Below, one piece after another: positions 29,547-36,770 of a stretch of 36,825 nucleotides of DNA. The first letter of the stretch is position 1; each line of letters starts with the position of its first letter. The stretch lies in contig VSNM01000058.1 in assembly GCA_009774245.1 (NCBI GenBank), positions 1-36,825 on the forward strand. The letters run 5' to 3'. The notes beneath the pieces are model-generated. The model searched no databases. It saw only the letters and a list, made by a program, of their open reading frames with translations, and was not told where the DNA came from. The DNA is from Lachnospiraceae bacterium. Lineage in GTDB: Bacteria; Bacillota; Clostridia; Lachnospirales; Lachnospiraceae. The translations under genes were made by a program, and so were the position numbers.

Positions 29547-30143
29547 TTATTTTTCATCCTCTATTTCACCGAGACTGCTGATGATCATATCGACAAGACC
29601 ATATTCCAGCGCTTCTTCTGCTGATTTCCAGTTGTCACGTTCCGTATCCCGCGATACGTCATCATATGGTTTGTGACAGTTTTCAGCAAGAATGGTATTC
29701 AGGATTTTTTTTGTCCTGCCGATGTGTTCTGCAGCAATCTCGATGTCGCTTGCCTGTCCCCTTGTACCGCCCAGAGGCTGGTGGATCATCACTTCCGCAT
29801 GTGGCACGATATACCTCTTGTCCCCTGATGACAAAAGAACCGCTCCCATGCTTGCGGCAAGTCCAATGCAATAAGTAAAAATTTTACTTTTTACCAGTTT
29901 CATTGTATCGAGGATTGCCAGCCCCGCCGTCACGGAGCCTCCGGGACTGTTAATATAGATATGAACCGGCTCCTCCTTGCCCAGTGAATCCAGGTATAAA
30001 AGCTGCGCAATCACGACTTCTGCCATCATGTCGTTAATTTCCCCTGTCAGGAGTATGATATTGTCGTCCAGCAGTCTCGACGCAATATCCATTGCCCTTT
30101 CACCATCATTTGTTTTTTTGATGACCATTGGAACTGTGTTCAT
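29547..30143 (-). CDS. clpP: ClpP serine protease subunit
   Basis: This 198-residue protein is a complete ClpP: YINSPGGSVTAGLAI (oxyanion region, ~64-77), nucleophile S98 (GLAASMGAVLLSSG), H121 (AEVMIHQPLGGTRGQA) and D170 (DTERDNW), in the usual order and spacing; the C-terminus is short and acidic. It is the tetradecameric peptidase that works with Clp ATPases. RBS AAGGAG. It is downstream of the SNF2 gene. ClpP is normally chromosomal; a copy on an element, with a ClpA-like ATPase carrying an IGL loop in the same region, suggests a dedicated protease. It may instead mix with host ClpP. Confidence 0.93.
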   Translation of the reverse strand: MNTVPMVIKKTNDGERAMDIASRLLDDNIILLTGEINDMMAEVVIAQLLYLDSLGKEEPVHIYINSPGGSVTAGLAILDTMKLVKSKIFTYCIGLAASMGAVLLSSGDKRYIVPHAEVMIHQPLGGTRGQASDIEIAAEHIGRTKKILNTILAENCHKPYDDVSRDTERDNWKSAEEALEYGLVDMIISSLGEIEDEK

Positions 30144-30205
30144 TTGTATCTCTCCTTCCTGTTTTGCTGTTGGTTATGGTTATAAACCTCCTTCAGCATG
30201 GAAAC

Positions 30206-30222
30206 CGAGTCTGAAAGACTCG
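30206..30222 (-). promoter_or_regulatory. Hairpin in the clpP leader
   Basis: CGAGTCT (30206-30212) and AGACTCG (30216-30222) form a 7-bp stem with loop GAA, between the SNF2 stop and the clpP start. No U-tract follows. It may affect mRNA stability or clpP translation. Confidence 0.35.
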
Positions 30223-30257
30223 ATACACGGGGAAAACCTGCTTGATGGGATCGTATT

Positions 30258-31673
30258 TTATGAAGCCGCTTTTTGTTCCCGGATACCCACCGTATACCTT
30301 ACTGCATCAAGCAGTCCCTGTTGTGTTTCATTTTTCGTCTCAAGTATCCGGAGTATCCTTTCATCGATCGTGTCACTGCAGACGATATGGATAATTGAAA
30401 CCGCATGGTTCTGTCCCTGCCTGAATATCCTGGAATTTGTCTGCAGGTATTCTTCCAGGCTCCATGGCAGTGTATACCAGACCAGGATATGTCCGCCTTC
30501 CTGGAGGTTCAGGCCAAACCCGGCACTCGCAGGCTGGATCAGCAGCATTCTTATCTTTTTTTCATTCCATGCATGAATTGTCTCCGGCTTTCCCTCAAAA
30601 ACAACGGCATCCCTGAAACGACCTGTGATGGCAGACACATCCGTTCTGTAATGATATGCCACGAGCAGGGGAGACGGCTCGTTATCATAGATGTACTGAA
30701 GCTGTTCTATTTTCGCTTCGTGGATTTTTAAATATTCACCTTTTTTATTGGTATAAACCCTTCCGGAAGCAATCTGAGCAAGTTTTGATACGAGGACTGC
30801 AGGATTGACTGCCCTGACCAGTGCATCTTCGATAAAAATTTTCGACTCCTCAACCATCTTTGTATAAACCTGGTATTCCCCGGACGACATATATGCCCTG
30901 ACCGTTTCATAAACCACTGGCGGAAGTGTCAGATTTGAGTTGTCAAGGGATACAACGATATCGCTTATTTTGTCATAAATCCGCTGTTCTGCCCCGGCTG
31001 CGGGAATCCACCTGGTTACTTTATTCCCGATCGTTTTCCACGCCGTGAAGTATTTCTGGTGGTATTCGTACATTGTCCTACCCAGCCTCTGTCCGGCATC
31101 CAGCACCGCTATCAGGCTCCATAAATCATCAAGCCCATTGGGTGCCGGTGTTCCGGTCAGGCCTATCACACGTTCTGTATATGGCATAATGCTCATAAGG
31201 CTTTTTGTCCTCTTTGAGTCAGGATTCTTAAAAGACTGGTACTCATCGGCAATAATCATCGGAAAACACCACTCCGTTCCAAAATATTCCGTCATCTGCA
31301 GCAGTAAATCCCTTGATATAAAATACATTGTCGGCGGCGCCGTTTTTGCTCCCTCGAACAACAGCTCCCTTTCTGCCTTTGTCAGCCCCTTTCCTTTTTC
31401 ATCAACAAGAAATGACTGGTATCTGATATCAATTTCAATCTTATTCATTTCATCAGTCCACGAAGATCGGGCAATGACCTTTGGCGCAACCACAAGACAG
31501 TGCCCCAGCATCCTGTTTGTAATGACAAGTTCGCATACTGTTGCAAGCGCTATGCGCGTCTTTCCAAGTCCCATCTGCAGAAACAGGCCGCATTTCGGAG
31601 TCCTCACGCAGAAATCCACAAGTTCCTCCTGATATTCATGCAGTCCAAATATTTGTGAAAGCTCTTTATTCAT
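30258..31673 (-). CDS. SNF2 family (SF2) DNA translocase
   Basis: From the ATG at 31673 the 471-residue protein has the SNF2 motifs: an N-terminal HEYQEELVDF Q-like element, motif I MGLGKT (34-39), Ia VVAPKVI, II DEYQ (143-146, in place of the usual DExH), III GLTGTPAPNG (171-180), V PASAGFGLNLQ (381-391) and VI QTNSRIFRQGQ (411-421). This short form without accessory domains is typical of phage and plasmid SNF2 proteins. Predicted dsDNA translocase for replication, repair or defence. The start at 31673 avoids an extra 13 residues that lack an RBS. It sits between clpP and a 315-residue unknown protein in the same direction. Confidence 0.88.
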   Translation of the reverse strand: MNKELSQIFGLHEYQEELVDFCVRTPKCGLFLQMGLGKTRIALATVCELVITNRMLGHCLVVAPKVIARSSWTDEMNKIEIDIRYQSFLVDEKGKGLTKAERELLFEGAKTAPPTMYFISRDLLLQMTEYFGTEWCFPMIIADEYQSFKNPDSKRTKSLMSIMPYTERVIGLTGTPAPNGLDDLWSLIAVLDAGQRLGRTMYEYHQKYFTAWKTIGNKVTRWIPAAGAEQRIYDKISDIVVSLDNSNLTLPPVVYETVRAYMSSGEYQVYTKMVEESKIFIEDALVRAVNPAVLVSKLAQIASGRVYTNKKGEYLKIHEAKIEQLQYIYDNEPSPLLVAYHYRTDVSAITGRFRDAVVFEGKPETIHAWNEKKIRMLLIQPASAGFGLNLQEGGHILVWYTLPWSLEEYLQTNSRIFRQGQNHAVSIIHIVCSDTIDERILRILETKNETQQGLLDAVRYTVGIREQKAAS

Positions 31674-31769
31674 CCTCTCTGGCCTTTCTAAAAATAAGCA
31701 CAAAAAAGACAATACCTGCTACATCCTGGTACTGCCTTCAAAAAAGTGCCGTTTCAGTCAATATTCATT

Positions 31770-32717
31770 TTAAAACCTATTATTTAACCCAAACCCGTAA
31801 CCGTCATTTTCCTTTGCATCCTCTATCTCATACTGTGTCCTGATGTCAAAAGAGCGGGGTAATTCGATACCCTCATTAATATGCCTGTACATATGGATAA
31901 AATTGCTGGCATGCCTGTACTGGTCTGGGAAAACTGTTTTGTAGTGTTCCGGAACTGACCGGACAGCCCGGTCATACGTTACGGTTTGAAAACTTTTCTT
32001 CCCGCAGCTCATGCTGCTTTCATACATATTGATGTTCAGCTCCGTCGTTCCCCTGTCATTTTGTATCTGCAGCCGTATTTTTTCACTCCATATATCGCCT
32101 TCATCCGATACCATGGCCGGATAATAGGATGCTATTAATACCTCCCTCAGATTTTTGTTTTCCTTGTTGGCGTCTTCGTTAATGCAGCGCAGGTATGTTT
32201 CAAATAAGGGGGATTTTTCCTTTGTATAGGCATCATAAGCCGTGCGTTCTGTCGGCTGGGTTTTCCCGGAAGCTGTCACATCCGGGAAAATTGACACAAA
32301 CTCAAATCCTATGTTGTTTGCTTCCTTACGGATGATGAATGCCATGGAATATGACTGGTATTCTTTTCCGTCTGATGACCGGAATCCGTGTCCAATCGGT
32401 ATATCCAGCGGCTTTCCGGTTATTTTTATTTTTCTGCCATACGCAATCTTATCATCCGAAAGCCTGTCTGACAGCAACAGCATAATTGATTCAAAAGACT
32501 CTGTTATGTACTGATTTAGTTTTTTCCCGCCAATGTCAAAAACGGATGCATCATTTGTAGGACTGGAATCTTTGAATAACCGGTTAATTAACTGGTCATC
32601 ACTCAGGCCAAGATGCCTGTCCATGGCATGCGGCGTCATTTTGATGAATGACTGTATCCCGTATTTTTTAATATATGTATTGATCTGGTTGTAAATCTGC
32701 TTTTCGCGGCTTATCAT
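31770..32717 (-). CDS. Hypothetical protein (315 aa)
   Basis: Not recognised. The protein has an N-terminal helical region (MISREKQIYNQINTYIKK, KMTPHAMDRHLGLSDDQL), a central beta-rich part (KIAYGRKIKITGKPLDIPIGHGFRSSDGKEYQ; NNIGFEFVSIFPDV) and a polar C-terminus. It is soluble, without signal peptide or cysteine cluster. Its start is 1 base after the stop of the 109-residue gene upstream, so the two are co-translated, and it precedes SNF2. A role in the same helicase/protease module is only a contextual guess. Confidence 0.6.
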   Translation of the reverse strand: MISREKQIYNQINTYIKKYGIQSFIKMTPHAMDRHLGLSDDQLINRLFKDSSPTNDASVFDIGGKKLNQYITESFESIMLLLSDRLSDDKIAYGRKIKITGKPLDIPIGHGFRSSDGKEYQSYSMAFIIRKEANNIGFEFVSIFPDVTASGKTQPTERTAYDAYTKEKSPLFETYLRCINEDANKENKNLREVLIASYYPAMVSDEGDIWSEKIRLQIQNDRGTTELNINMYESSMSCGKKSFQTVTYDRAVRSVPEHYKTVFPDQYRHASNFIHMYRHINEGIELPRSFDIRTQYEIEDAKENDGYGFGLNNRF

Positions 32718-32718
32718 G

Positions 32719-33048
32719 TCAGTCCAGCACCTCTGTTCTCATATTGAGCTCGATCTGCCGCAGATCCTCGTCAAAAACGATTTCATTCATTTTTTCAGCC
32801 AGATATTCAGGATCTACCCTGGAAATCATTGCCCAAACGGTATCTGACATCTCTCCATGATGAGAAATTGCAGTTTCCGGTATCGGAACATCTGCATATT
32901 TCACATTATCGTACAGTCTGTGAGCCGGCATTTCTATATGCGGTATTCCTGCCTGATCCATTACATAACATATTCGCGTATCCATCTCGCTCGCATAAAA
33001 GAACACTGTTTCGTGTTCTAATAACTTCGCTTTATTCAATATGACCAT
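32719..33048 (-). CDS. Hypothetical protein (109 aa)
   Basis: Not recognised. Strong RBS (GGGAGG, 9 bases upstream). The sequence begins MVILNKAKLLEHETVFFYASEMDT and has alternating strands and acidic helices; no motif identified. It ends 1 base before the next start (32717), implying coupling with the 315-residue protein. Confidence 0.55.
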   Translation of the reverse strand: MVILNKAKLLEHETVFFYASEMDTRICYVMDQAGIPHIEMPAHRLYDNVKYADVPIPETAISHHGEMSDTVWAMISRVDPEYLAEKMNEIVFDEDLRQIELNMRTEVLD

Positions 33049-33053
33049 TCTGA

Positions 33054-33167
33054 TTAACCTCCCTTTTCTTTTCCATTTTCCGGCATTGGATACCCTTTGT
33101 CAAGACAAAAAAAAGCAAGGCCATGGTACAATAAATTGTACCTCGCAAGCTTATGGTACAGTCCCAT
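33054..33167 (-). CDS. Possible small ORF (37 aa)
   Basis: The ATG at 33167 is 10 bases after the stop of the 71-residue gene; there is no RBS, so reinitiation would be needed. Its end supplies the GGGAGG that serves the next gene. The product MGLYHKLARYNLLYHGLAFF... is hydrophobic and contains the palindrome 33125-33142. Low confidence. Confidence 0.25.
   Translation of the reverse strand: MGLYHKLARYNLLYHGLAFFCLDKGYPMPENGKEKGG
33125..33142. repeat. Palindrome GGTACAAT-AA-ATTGTACC
   Basis: Two perfect 8-bp arms (33125-33132 and 33135-33142) with a 2-base gap, and a further GGTACA at 33154-33159. It could be an operator for the minus-strand genes 33048 and beyond, or a coding coincidence in the small ORF. 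Confidence 0.35.
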
Positions 33168-33177
33168 TACTTTGCTG

Positions 33178-33393
33178 CTACGCCAGATATTTTTCATACC
33201 AGTAACCACCGCTGCAGTGTTGTTCTTCCTCCTCCCTGTGCTTTTCATCAATATAATGAATACATTCCTCTTTGGTATCAAAATGCTTCATTTCAAGGTT
33301 TCCTTCGGTATCCTTCGGCATAAACACCATCCACCACCCCAGGATATCCAGGTATTTAATGGTTCTGTCTTTATATTTTGTCTTTATAGGCAT
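33178..33393 (-). CDS. Small hypothetical protein (71 aa)
   Basis: ATG at 33393 with GAGGAG 8 bases upstream. The sequence is Trp/Tyr-rich with an acidic linker (IKYLDILGWWMVFMPKDTEG..., ECIHYIDEKHREEEEQHC), resembling the small one-domain proteins found by the dozen in Lachnospiraceae elements. No function assigned. It sits 37 bases after the DUF5688-like gene in the same direction. Confidence 0.6.
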   Translation of the reverse strand: MPIKTKYKDRTIKYLDILGWWMVFMPKDTEGNLEMKHFDTKEECIHYIDEKHREEEEQHCSGGYWYEKYLA

Positions 33394-33430
33394 TTGTCAT
33401 CACTCCTCGGATTTTTATCCTGTTTTCATA

Positions 33431-34081
33431 TTAGTATATCATTATTTTGTCTGCCCCCCTGTCATAGTAATACAGTGAATATGACAGGATCATCTCCGGT
33501 TTCGTTCCTGTATCATTGATTTCCCTTATCGACCGCCTGATTTGGATACCCTGGGCGTCATTTATGGCGGGTAACAACAGCAGTTCATTTACTGATGATG
33601 GAATAATGTATATGTTATTCCCAAGTGTCCGCGCAATATTCCCGATAAGTTTCGGATACAGCATACATGCGGCTCCTTCAGTCCTGTAATTATTGCTGAT
33701 TACAAATATGAGATTACCTTTTTCAAGTTTGTCCAGAAGAACACCGTCAAATTTTTCGGGATTTTCCCCCATCATTTCACACATTACTCTGTGCAAGGTC
33801 TGAATCTCGTATCCCAGTATTCTTTGTGTATTTACACTGGCTGCTTCATACAGCATATCTAATGGGACACCCAACTGCGCGAAATGGGCATTGCAGATTA
33901 AATTTGATGATGTACATATCTGTTCCTTTTCTGCCAGGCAGTGGAATACAATTGACAGGTCAAGAAAGCTGATATGTGGTACATCCTCAAGTAATTTTTT
34001 GTTTCTATCAGGATTTATGAGTCTGTAAACAATATAATCCTTTACGAGATCAAAGTCCTGAATATATCTTTTATCAGGCAT
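33431..34081 (-). CDS. DUF5688-like protein (216 aa)
   Basis: The protein has the pattern of Lachnospiraceae DUF5688 proteins: LGVPLDMLYEAASVNTQ, MGENPEKF, a NLIFVISNNYRTEGAACMLYPKLI strand/helix, NNIYIIPSSVNELLLLPA and an ending EINDTGTKPEMILSYSLYYYDR. Family members are usually larger; the function is unknown. The start is set at 34081 because GGGAGG lies 9 bases upstream. The longer frame from 34204 would place the ATG inside a terminator hairpin (34194-34220) and encode 41 residues that do not resemble the family start. Confidence 0.65.
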   Translation of the reverse strand: MPDKRYIQDFDLVKDYIVYRLINPDRNKKLLEDVPHISFLDLSIVFHCLAEKEQICTSSNLICNAHFAQLGVPLDMLYEAASVNTQRILGYEIQTLHRVMCEMMGENPEKFDGVLLDKLEKGNLIFVISNNYRTEGAACMLYPKLIGNIARTLGNNIYIIPSSVNELLLLPAINDAQGIQIRRSIREINDTGTKPEMILSYSLYYYDRGADKIMIY

Positions 34082-34193
34082 ATCCCTTATCCTCCCTTCC
34101 TTAAAGTAGTAGCTTATTCCCTGCCAGATGGCAGCCGTGTCTGGAACAGACACACAATAAGACAGACTTTTTTTCCTGTTCCAAATTTTATCG

Positions 34194-34220
34194 AAAAAAT
34201 GCATCCAAAATTGGATGCAT
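34194..34220 (-). terminator. Intrinsic terminator of the 134-residue gene
   Basis: ATGCATCCAA (34199-34208) and TTGGATGCAT (34211-34220) form a perfect 10-bp stem. On the minus strand TTTTTT follows (from 34199 down). It lies 55 bases after the stop codon. Confidence 0.8.
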
Positions 34221-34274
34221 TGTATTAATTTGTAGCATGAAAGACCTACTCAAACCTTGACCAAACTCTTGTCA

Positions 34275-34679
34275 TTACCGTTTTTCAGTCTGTATTGGAA
34301 TGCAAATACCTGCCTTTTCTGCAAAATAAGCATATTTTTCCTTGATTTCTTTTTGTATTATTGATGGGAAAGCCTTAATAATATCATCATTATCTAACCT
34401 GTCCAATATTGTACCCGACGCGATTTCATATATCTGATAATCCAGCCAGTCACTCCATAAGGATTCAAATAATTTCTTACTATCGGTGTATGTCTCCATC
34501 GTTTCAAACCCATTCATTTCTGAATAATACAATAATTTTACGAAACCATATCTTTTTGCATCTACAACGATTATATCTTCTACCTCATAAAATTCGGCAT
34601 AAACATTTACTACTTTTCTGCACTTCTCCCTTTCTTCGTCACTTATATATTCAATTCGTTCTGGCTGATTAAAATCCAT
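34275..34679 (-). CDS. Hypothetical protein (134 aa)
   Basis: Not recognised. ATG at 34679 with AGGAG 9 bases upstream; promoter 34749-34778 lies ahead and terminator 34194-34220 behind, so it is monocistronic. The protein starts MDFNQPERIEYISDEEREKCRK and contains strands such as DIIVVDAKRYGFVKLLYYSEMN; C-terminal part helical. It is transcribed divergently from a small HTH repressor and may be its main target. Confidence 0.6.
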   Translation of the reverse strand: MDFNQPERIEYISDEEREKCRKVVNVYAEFYEVEDIIVVDAKRYGFVKLLYYSEMNGFETMETYTDSKKLFESLWSDWLDYQIYEIASGTILDRLDNDDIIKAFPSIIQKEIKEKYAYFAEKAGICIPIQTEKR

Positions 34680-34748
34680 CGTTTTCCGCTCCTTTTTAAT
34701 AATGTAAATCATATAATGACTATTTTACCTTTCCTGAATTTACCCAAT

Positions 34749-34778
34749 ATTATACCACCCTGTTTTGCGGCAGTGCAA
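34749..34778 (-). promoter_or_regulatory. Promoter of the 134-residue gene
   Basis: On the minus strand TTGCAC (34773-34778) and TATAAT (34749-34754) are 18 bases apart. The first copy of the operator-like repeat begins at the -35 edge. Confidence 0.65.
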
Positions 34779-34837
34779 TATTTGTACTGAAACATCTTTC
34801 AGAGAAAATGATTGAACTTATATTTGTATGGAAACAA
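34778..34837. repeat. Two operator-like direct repeats, 42 bp apart
   Basis: ATATTTGTACTGAAACAT (34778-34795) and ATATTTGTATGGAAACAA (34820-34837) match at 15 of 18 positions. The first abuts the -35 of the minus-strand promoter; the second ends 3 bases before a TATAAT (34841-34846) of the plus-strand HTH gene and contains a TATTTGT/ACAAATA inverted repeat. Probable binding sites for the divergently encoded HTH protein. Confidence 0.6.
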
Positions 34838-34840
34838 ATA

Positions 34841-34846
34841 TATAAT
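34841..34846 (+). promoter_or_regulatory. Probable -10 of the HTH gene promoter
   Basis: A perfect TATAAT, 29 bases upstream of the HTH start codon. The -35 is unclear (TTATAT 17 bases upstream is a weak match). It overlaps the second operator-like repeat, which suggests autoregulation. Confidence 0.5.
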
Positions 34847-34875
34847 AATGTCAAAAGCAGGGAGTTGTCAGTCAA

Positions 34876-35100
34876 ATGGACGAATATGGGAAAGTATATA
34901 TGAACCTGGAAGAACTGATCATACAAAAAGGGATTAGCAAAACACAGCTTTCTTACAGGTCGAAGATCAGCCACACCCAGATTAACCGGTTTTGTAAGGG
35001 TGATGCCGTAAGAATTGATTTTAACACAATTGCACGTTTATGCTACGCTCTTGACTGTAAGGTATCGGAGCTGATTATTTATGAACCGCCAACGAGTTAA
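34876..35100 (+). CDS. Small HTH repressor (Cro/C1 type)
   Basis: This 74-residue protein is a single helix-turn-helix XRE/Cro-C1 domain (LEELIIQKGISKTQLSYRSKISHTQINRFCKG..., then NTIARLCYALDCKVSELIIY), the short form (YozG-like) common as element regulators. It is on the plus strand and divergent from the 134-residue gene, with two operator-like repeats between. GGGAG lies upstream at a slightly long distance; an alternative ATG (residue 9, MNLEELI) is possible and the domain would be complete from there. Confidence 0.85.
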   Translation: MDEYGKVYMNLEELIIQKGISKTQLSYRSKISHTQINRFCKGDAVRIDFNTIARLCYALDCKVSELIIYEPPTS

Positions 35101-35310
35101 AGATGGAGGATACAGTTCTGGTCGTATATCGCATTCTTTTCATCCCTCGTAGGATTCTTCCGTATAGCCGTACTGCTCCATCGCCTCCCGGTTCCTCTAC
35201 CCCCTTTTCCGTTGGCTCTCTACGGACGGTAGTATTTCTGATATTTTTCTTCCATAACTTCCAGTGTGAATTCTTCGTTTCCAGATTTGACGTGATCTTC
35301 CTAAAAGACA
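35101..35310. other. Noncoding stretch with a possible gene scrap
   Basis: No gene is supported. On the minus strand 35300-35220 an open frame between two stops reads EDHVKSGNEEFTLEVMEEKY then QKYYRP, with protein-like composition but no start codon, so it may be a decayed C-terminus. Otherwise nothing is seen. Confidence 0.25.
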
Positions 35311-35356
35311 TAAAGTGTTACTAACTTTACGACTTCGTAAAGTTAGTAACACTTTA
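35311..35356. repeat. 22-bp perfect inverted repeat with a 2-base loop
   Basis: The arm TAAAGTGTTACTAACTTT-ACGA (35311-35332) is fully complementary to 35335-35356, with loop CT. It lies between the convergent HTH (+) and PIN (-) genes. No U-tract follows, so it is not a standard terminator, though it could act as one; a recombination site, an element end or a MITE-like repeat are alternatives. Confidence 0.6.
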
Positions 35357-35414
35357 AATTTTAGATGTGGAACTGGCTTTGAAAAAATGGCAGAGAATGG
35401 CCAGGGAAAGCTAT

Positions 35415-36521
35415 CTAAAACCCACACACATTAAAACTCACTAGCTTTACTCCAGCCTTTTTCCATCTATTATAGACTCTTTTCGAGTATTCAATGGATT
35501 TTCTATAAAATTCACAGGAAGAAATACTGCCAAATTCCCATGCCGTAGTTTCAAGGAATTTAAAATCAAACATAAGAATGCAATCAGCCAGTTCCAATGC
35601 AGATTGCAGATTAAAATAATCAATAACGTCATTATATTTAAAAAGCCCATGCCCTACAAGCAATCGTTTACTGAGATAAAAATTCATAAAGTCCCATCCA
35701 ATAGGCGACAACTCTGAATAATCAATACACTCCATTATTCTTTTTACCCCATTAAATTTTTTGTTTCCTTTCTCCATATCGCGATACGCCCGGCGAATAA
35801 TACTTTGACATTTATTTTTGGGATATAAGTGAATAAAATTATCAAGTGCATCTGAAAAGATTGTATCCAAATCAATATTTTCTAAATATTCAATATTTTT
35901 ACCCGAAAGTACAGAATACCTTGATTCAATTATGCAAACAATATTCCATAGATTATTAGAAAGAGCATCTCTAAATCTATCAGAAAAAGCATCATCTGTC
36001 TTGCTACAATAAGATAACCGGAAAAGATTATCAAAATAATCATATGCTATTTGCTTAAAACGTTCAAAACCCTTTGTTTCTTTAGAAACATAACATAAAT
36101 AACTTTCAAAGGCATCACTTGTCTTATTACATTTCATATATGCATATAATACGCTAAATATATAAAAAAATTGTGCCAGCAAATTACATACTGCATCAGA
36201 TGTCTGTATCAATAGTAAATCATAAATTTCATTCAATTCTAAATCCGATAAATACCTTCCCGAATAAATCAGATTACACAATCTATCTGCATCAAATCCC
36301 TTTCGTGTTGCAATAACCATATTATAACGGAAAATAATTGATAACAGGTACGAAAAACTGCTTGAATCATGCTTATAGCTGGCTGCAAGTTCAAAAAGCG
36401 TTCCATATTCTACGATACACTCATTTTCTTCAAAAACTTGCAATAATACATCCTGCTTTTGTAACTGTTTTTGAGAATCAATAAGTCTCCTAAATACATT
36501 TGTATCTATCAGAATTTTCAT
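35415..36521 (-). CDS. PIN-domain-like protein (368 aa)
   Basis: The first residues MKILIDTNVFRRLID (D6, T7, N8) and TLFELAASYKHD (E44) are the PIN nuclease opening, and near the end ADCILMFDFKFLE supplies the expected later acidic residues. Between them lies a ~250 residue helical insertion (NLIYSGRYLSDLELNEI..., FERFKQIAYDYFDNLFRL...), so the PIN fold would be split by a large insert or the protein is a larger relative. PIN enzymes are Mg-dependent RNases, often toxins, but no antitoxin gene is adjacent. The gene is visibly more AT-rich than most of the window, suggesting a separate origin. Weak RBS (AGG) and no clear promoter. Confidence 0.6.
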   Translation of the reverse strand: MKILIDTNVFRRLIDSQKQLQKQDVLLQVFEENECIVEYGTLFELAASYKHDSSSFSYLLSIIFRYNMVIATRKGFDADRLCNLIYSGRYLSDLELNEIYDLLLIQTSDAVCNLLAQFFYIFSVLYAYMKCNKTSDAFESYLCYVSKETKGFERFKQIAYDYFDNLFRLSYCSKTDDAFSDRFRDALSNNLWNIVCIIESRYSVLSGKNIEYLENIDLDTIFSDALDNFIHLYPKNKCQSIIRRAYRDMEKGNKKFNGVKRIMECIDYSELSPIGWDFMNFYLSKRLLVGHGLFKYNDVIDYFNLQSALELADCILMFDFKFLETTAWEFGSISSCEFYRKSIEYSKRVYNRWKKAGVKLVSFNVCGF

Positions 36522-36653
36522 TACCTATTTCCCTCTGTTTTCACTTATCCACATTCCACTTTATTTCGAGATACCACCCTTGAATTCTGTTCATTTCTCA
36601 TTGACTAAACTAAAGACATATAGGGCATTTTTTCTTAACCTGTTTTTACAATG

Positions 36654-36770
36654 CTATCGATTCAGTTTAATTGCCCTATCTATCAATTTGTATTCCGTTC
36701 TGCTAATTAGCGGATAATACAACTCCACATAATGTTCCTCTGCATAATTCCTGAATCCGTGAACCTTGGT
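36654..36770 (-). pseudogene. C-terminal gene fragment
   Basis: An open frame of 38 codons ending in TAG reads TKVHGFRNYAEEHYVELYYP then LISRTEYKLIDRAIKLNR. It looks protein-like but has a stop directly before it and no start codon, so only the C-terminus of an otherwise lost gene remains. Not recognised. Nothing else is seen between 36522 and the window end. Confidence 0.35.

Noticed and set aside
30147..30206. 19-codon ORF overlapping the clpP start by ATGA
   Set aside because: No ribosome binding site and no independent support; the overlap is probably due to the clpP RBS region.
33168..33281. N-terminal extension of the 37-residue ORF back to 33281
   Set aside because: Overlaps the well-supported 71-residue gene in another frame and lacks its own RBS.
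35075..35311. 78-residue minus frame between the HTH gene and the palindrome
   Set aside because: Overlaps the HTH gene on the other strand and has an unnatural composition; a different frame here looks more protein-like but lacks a start.
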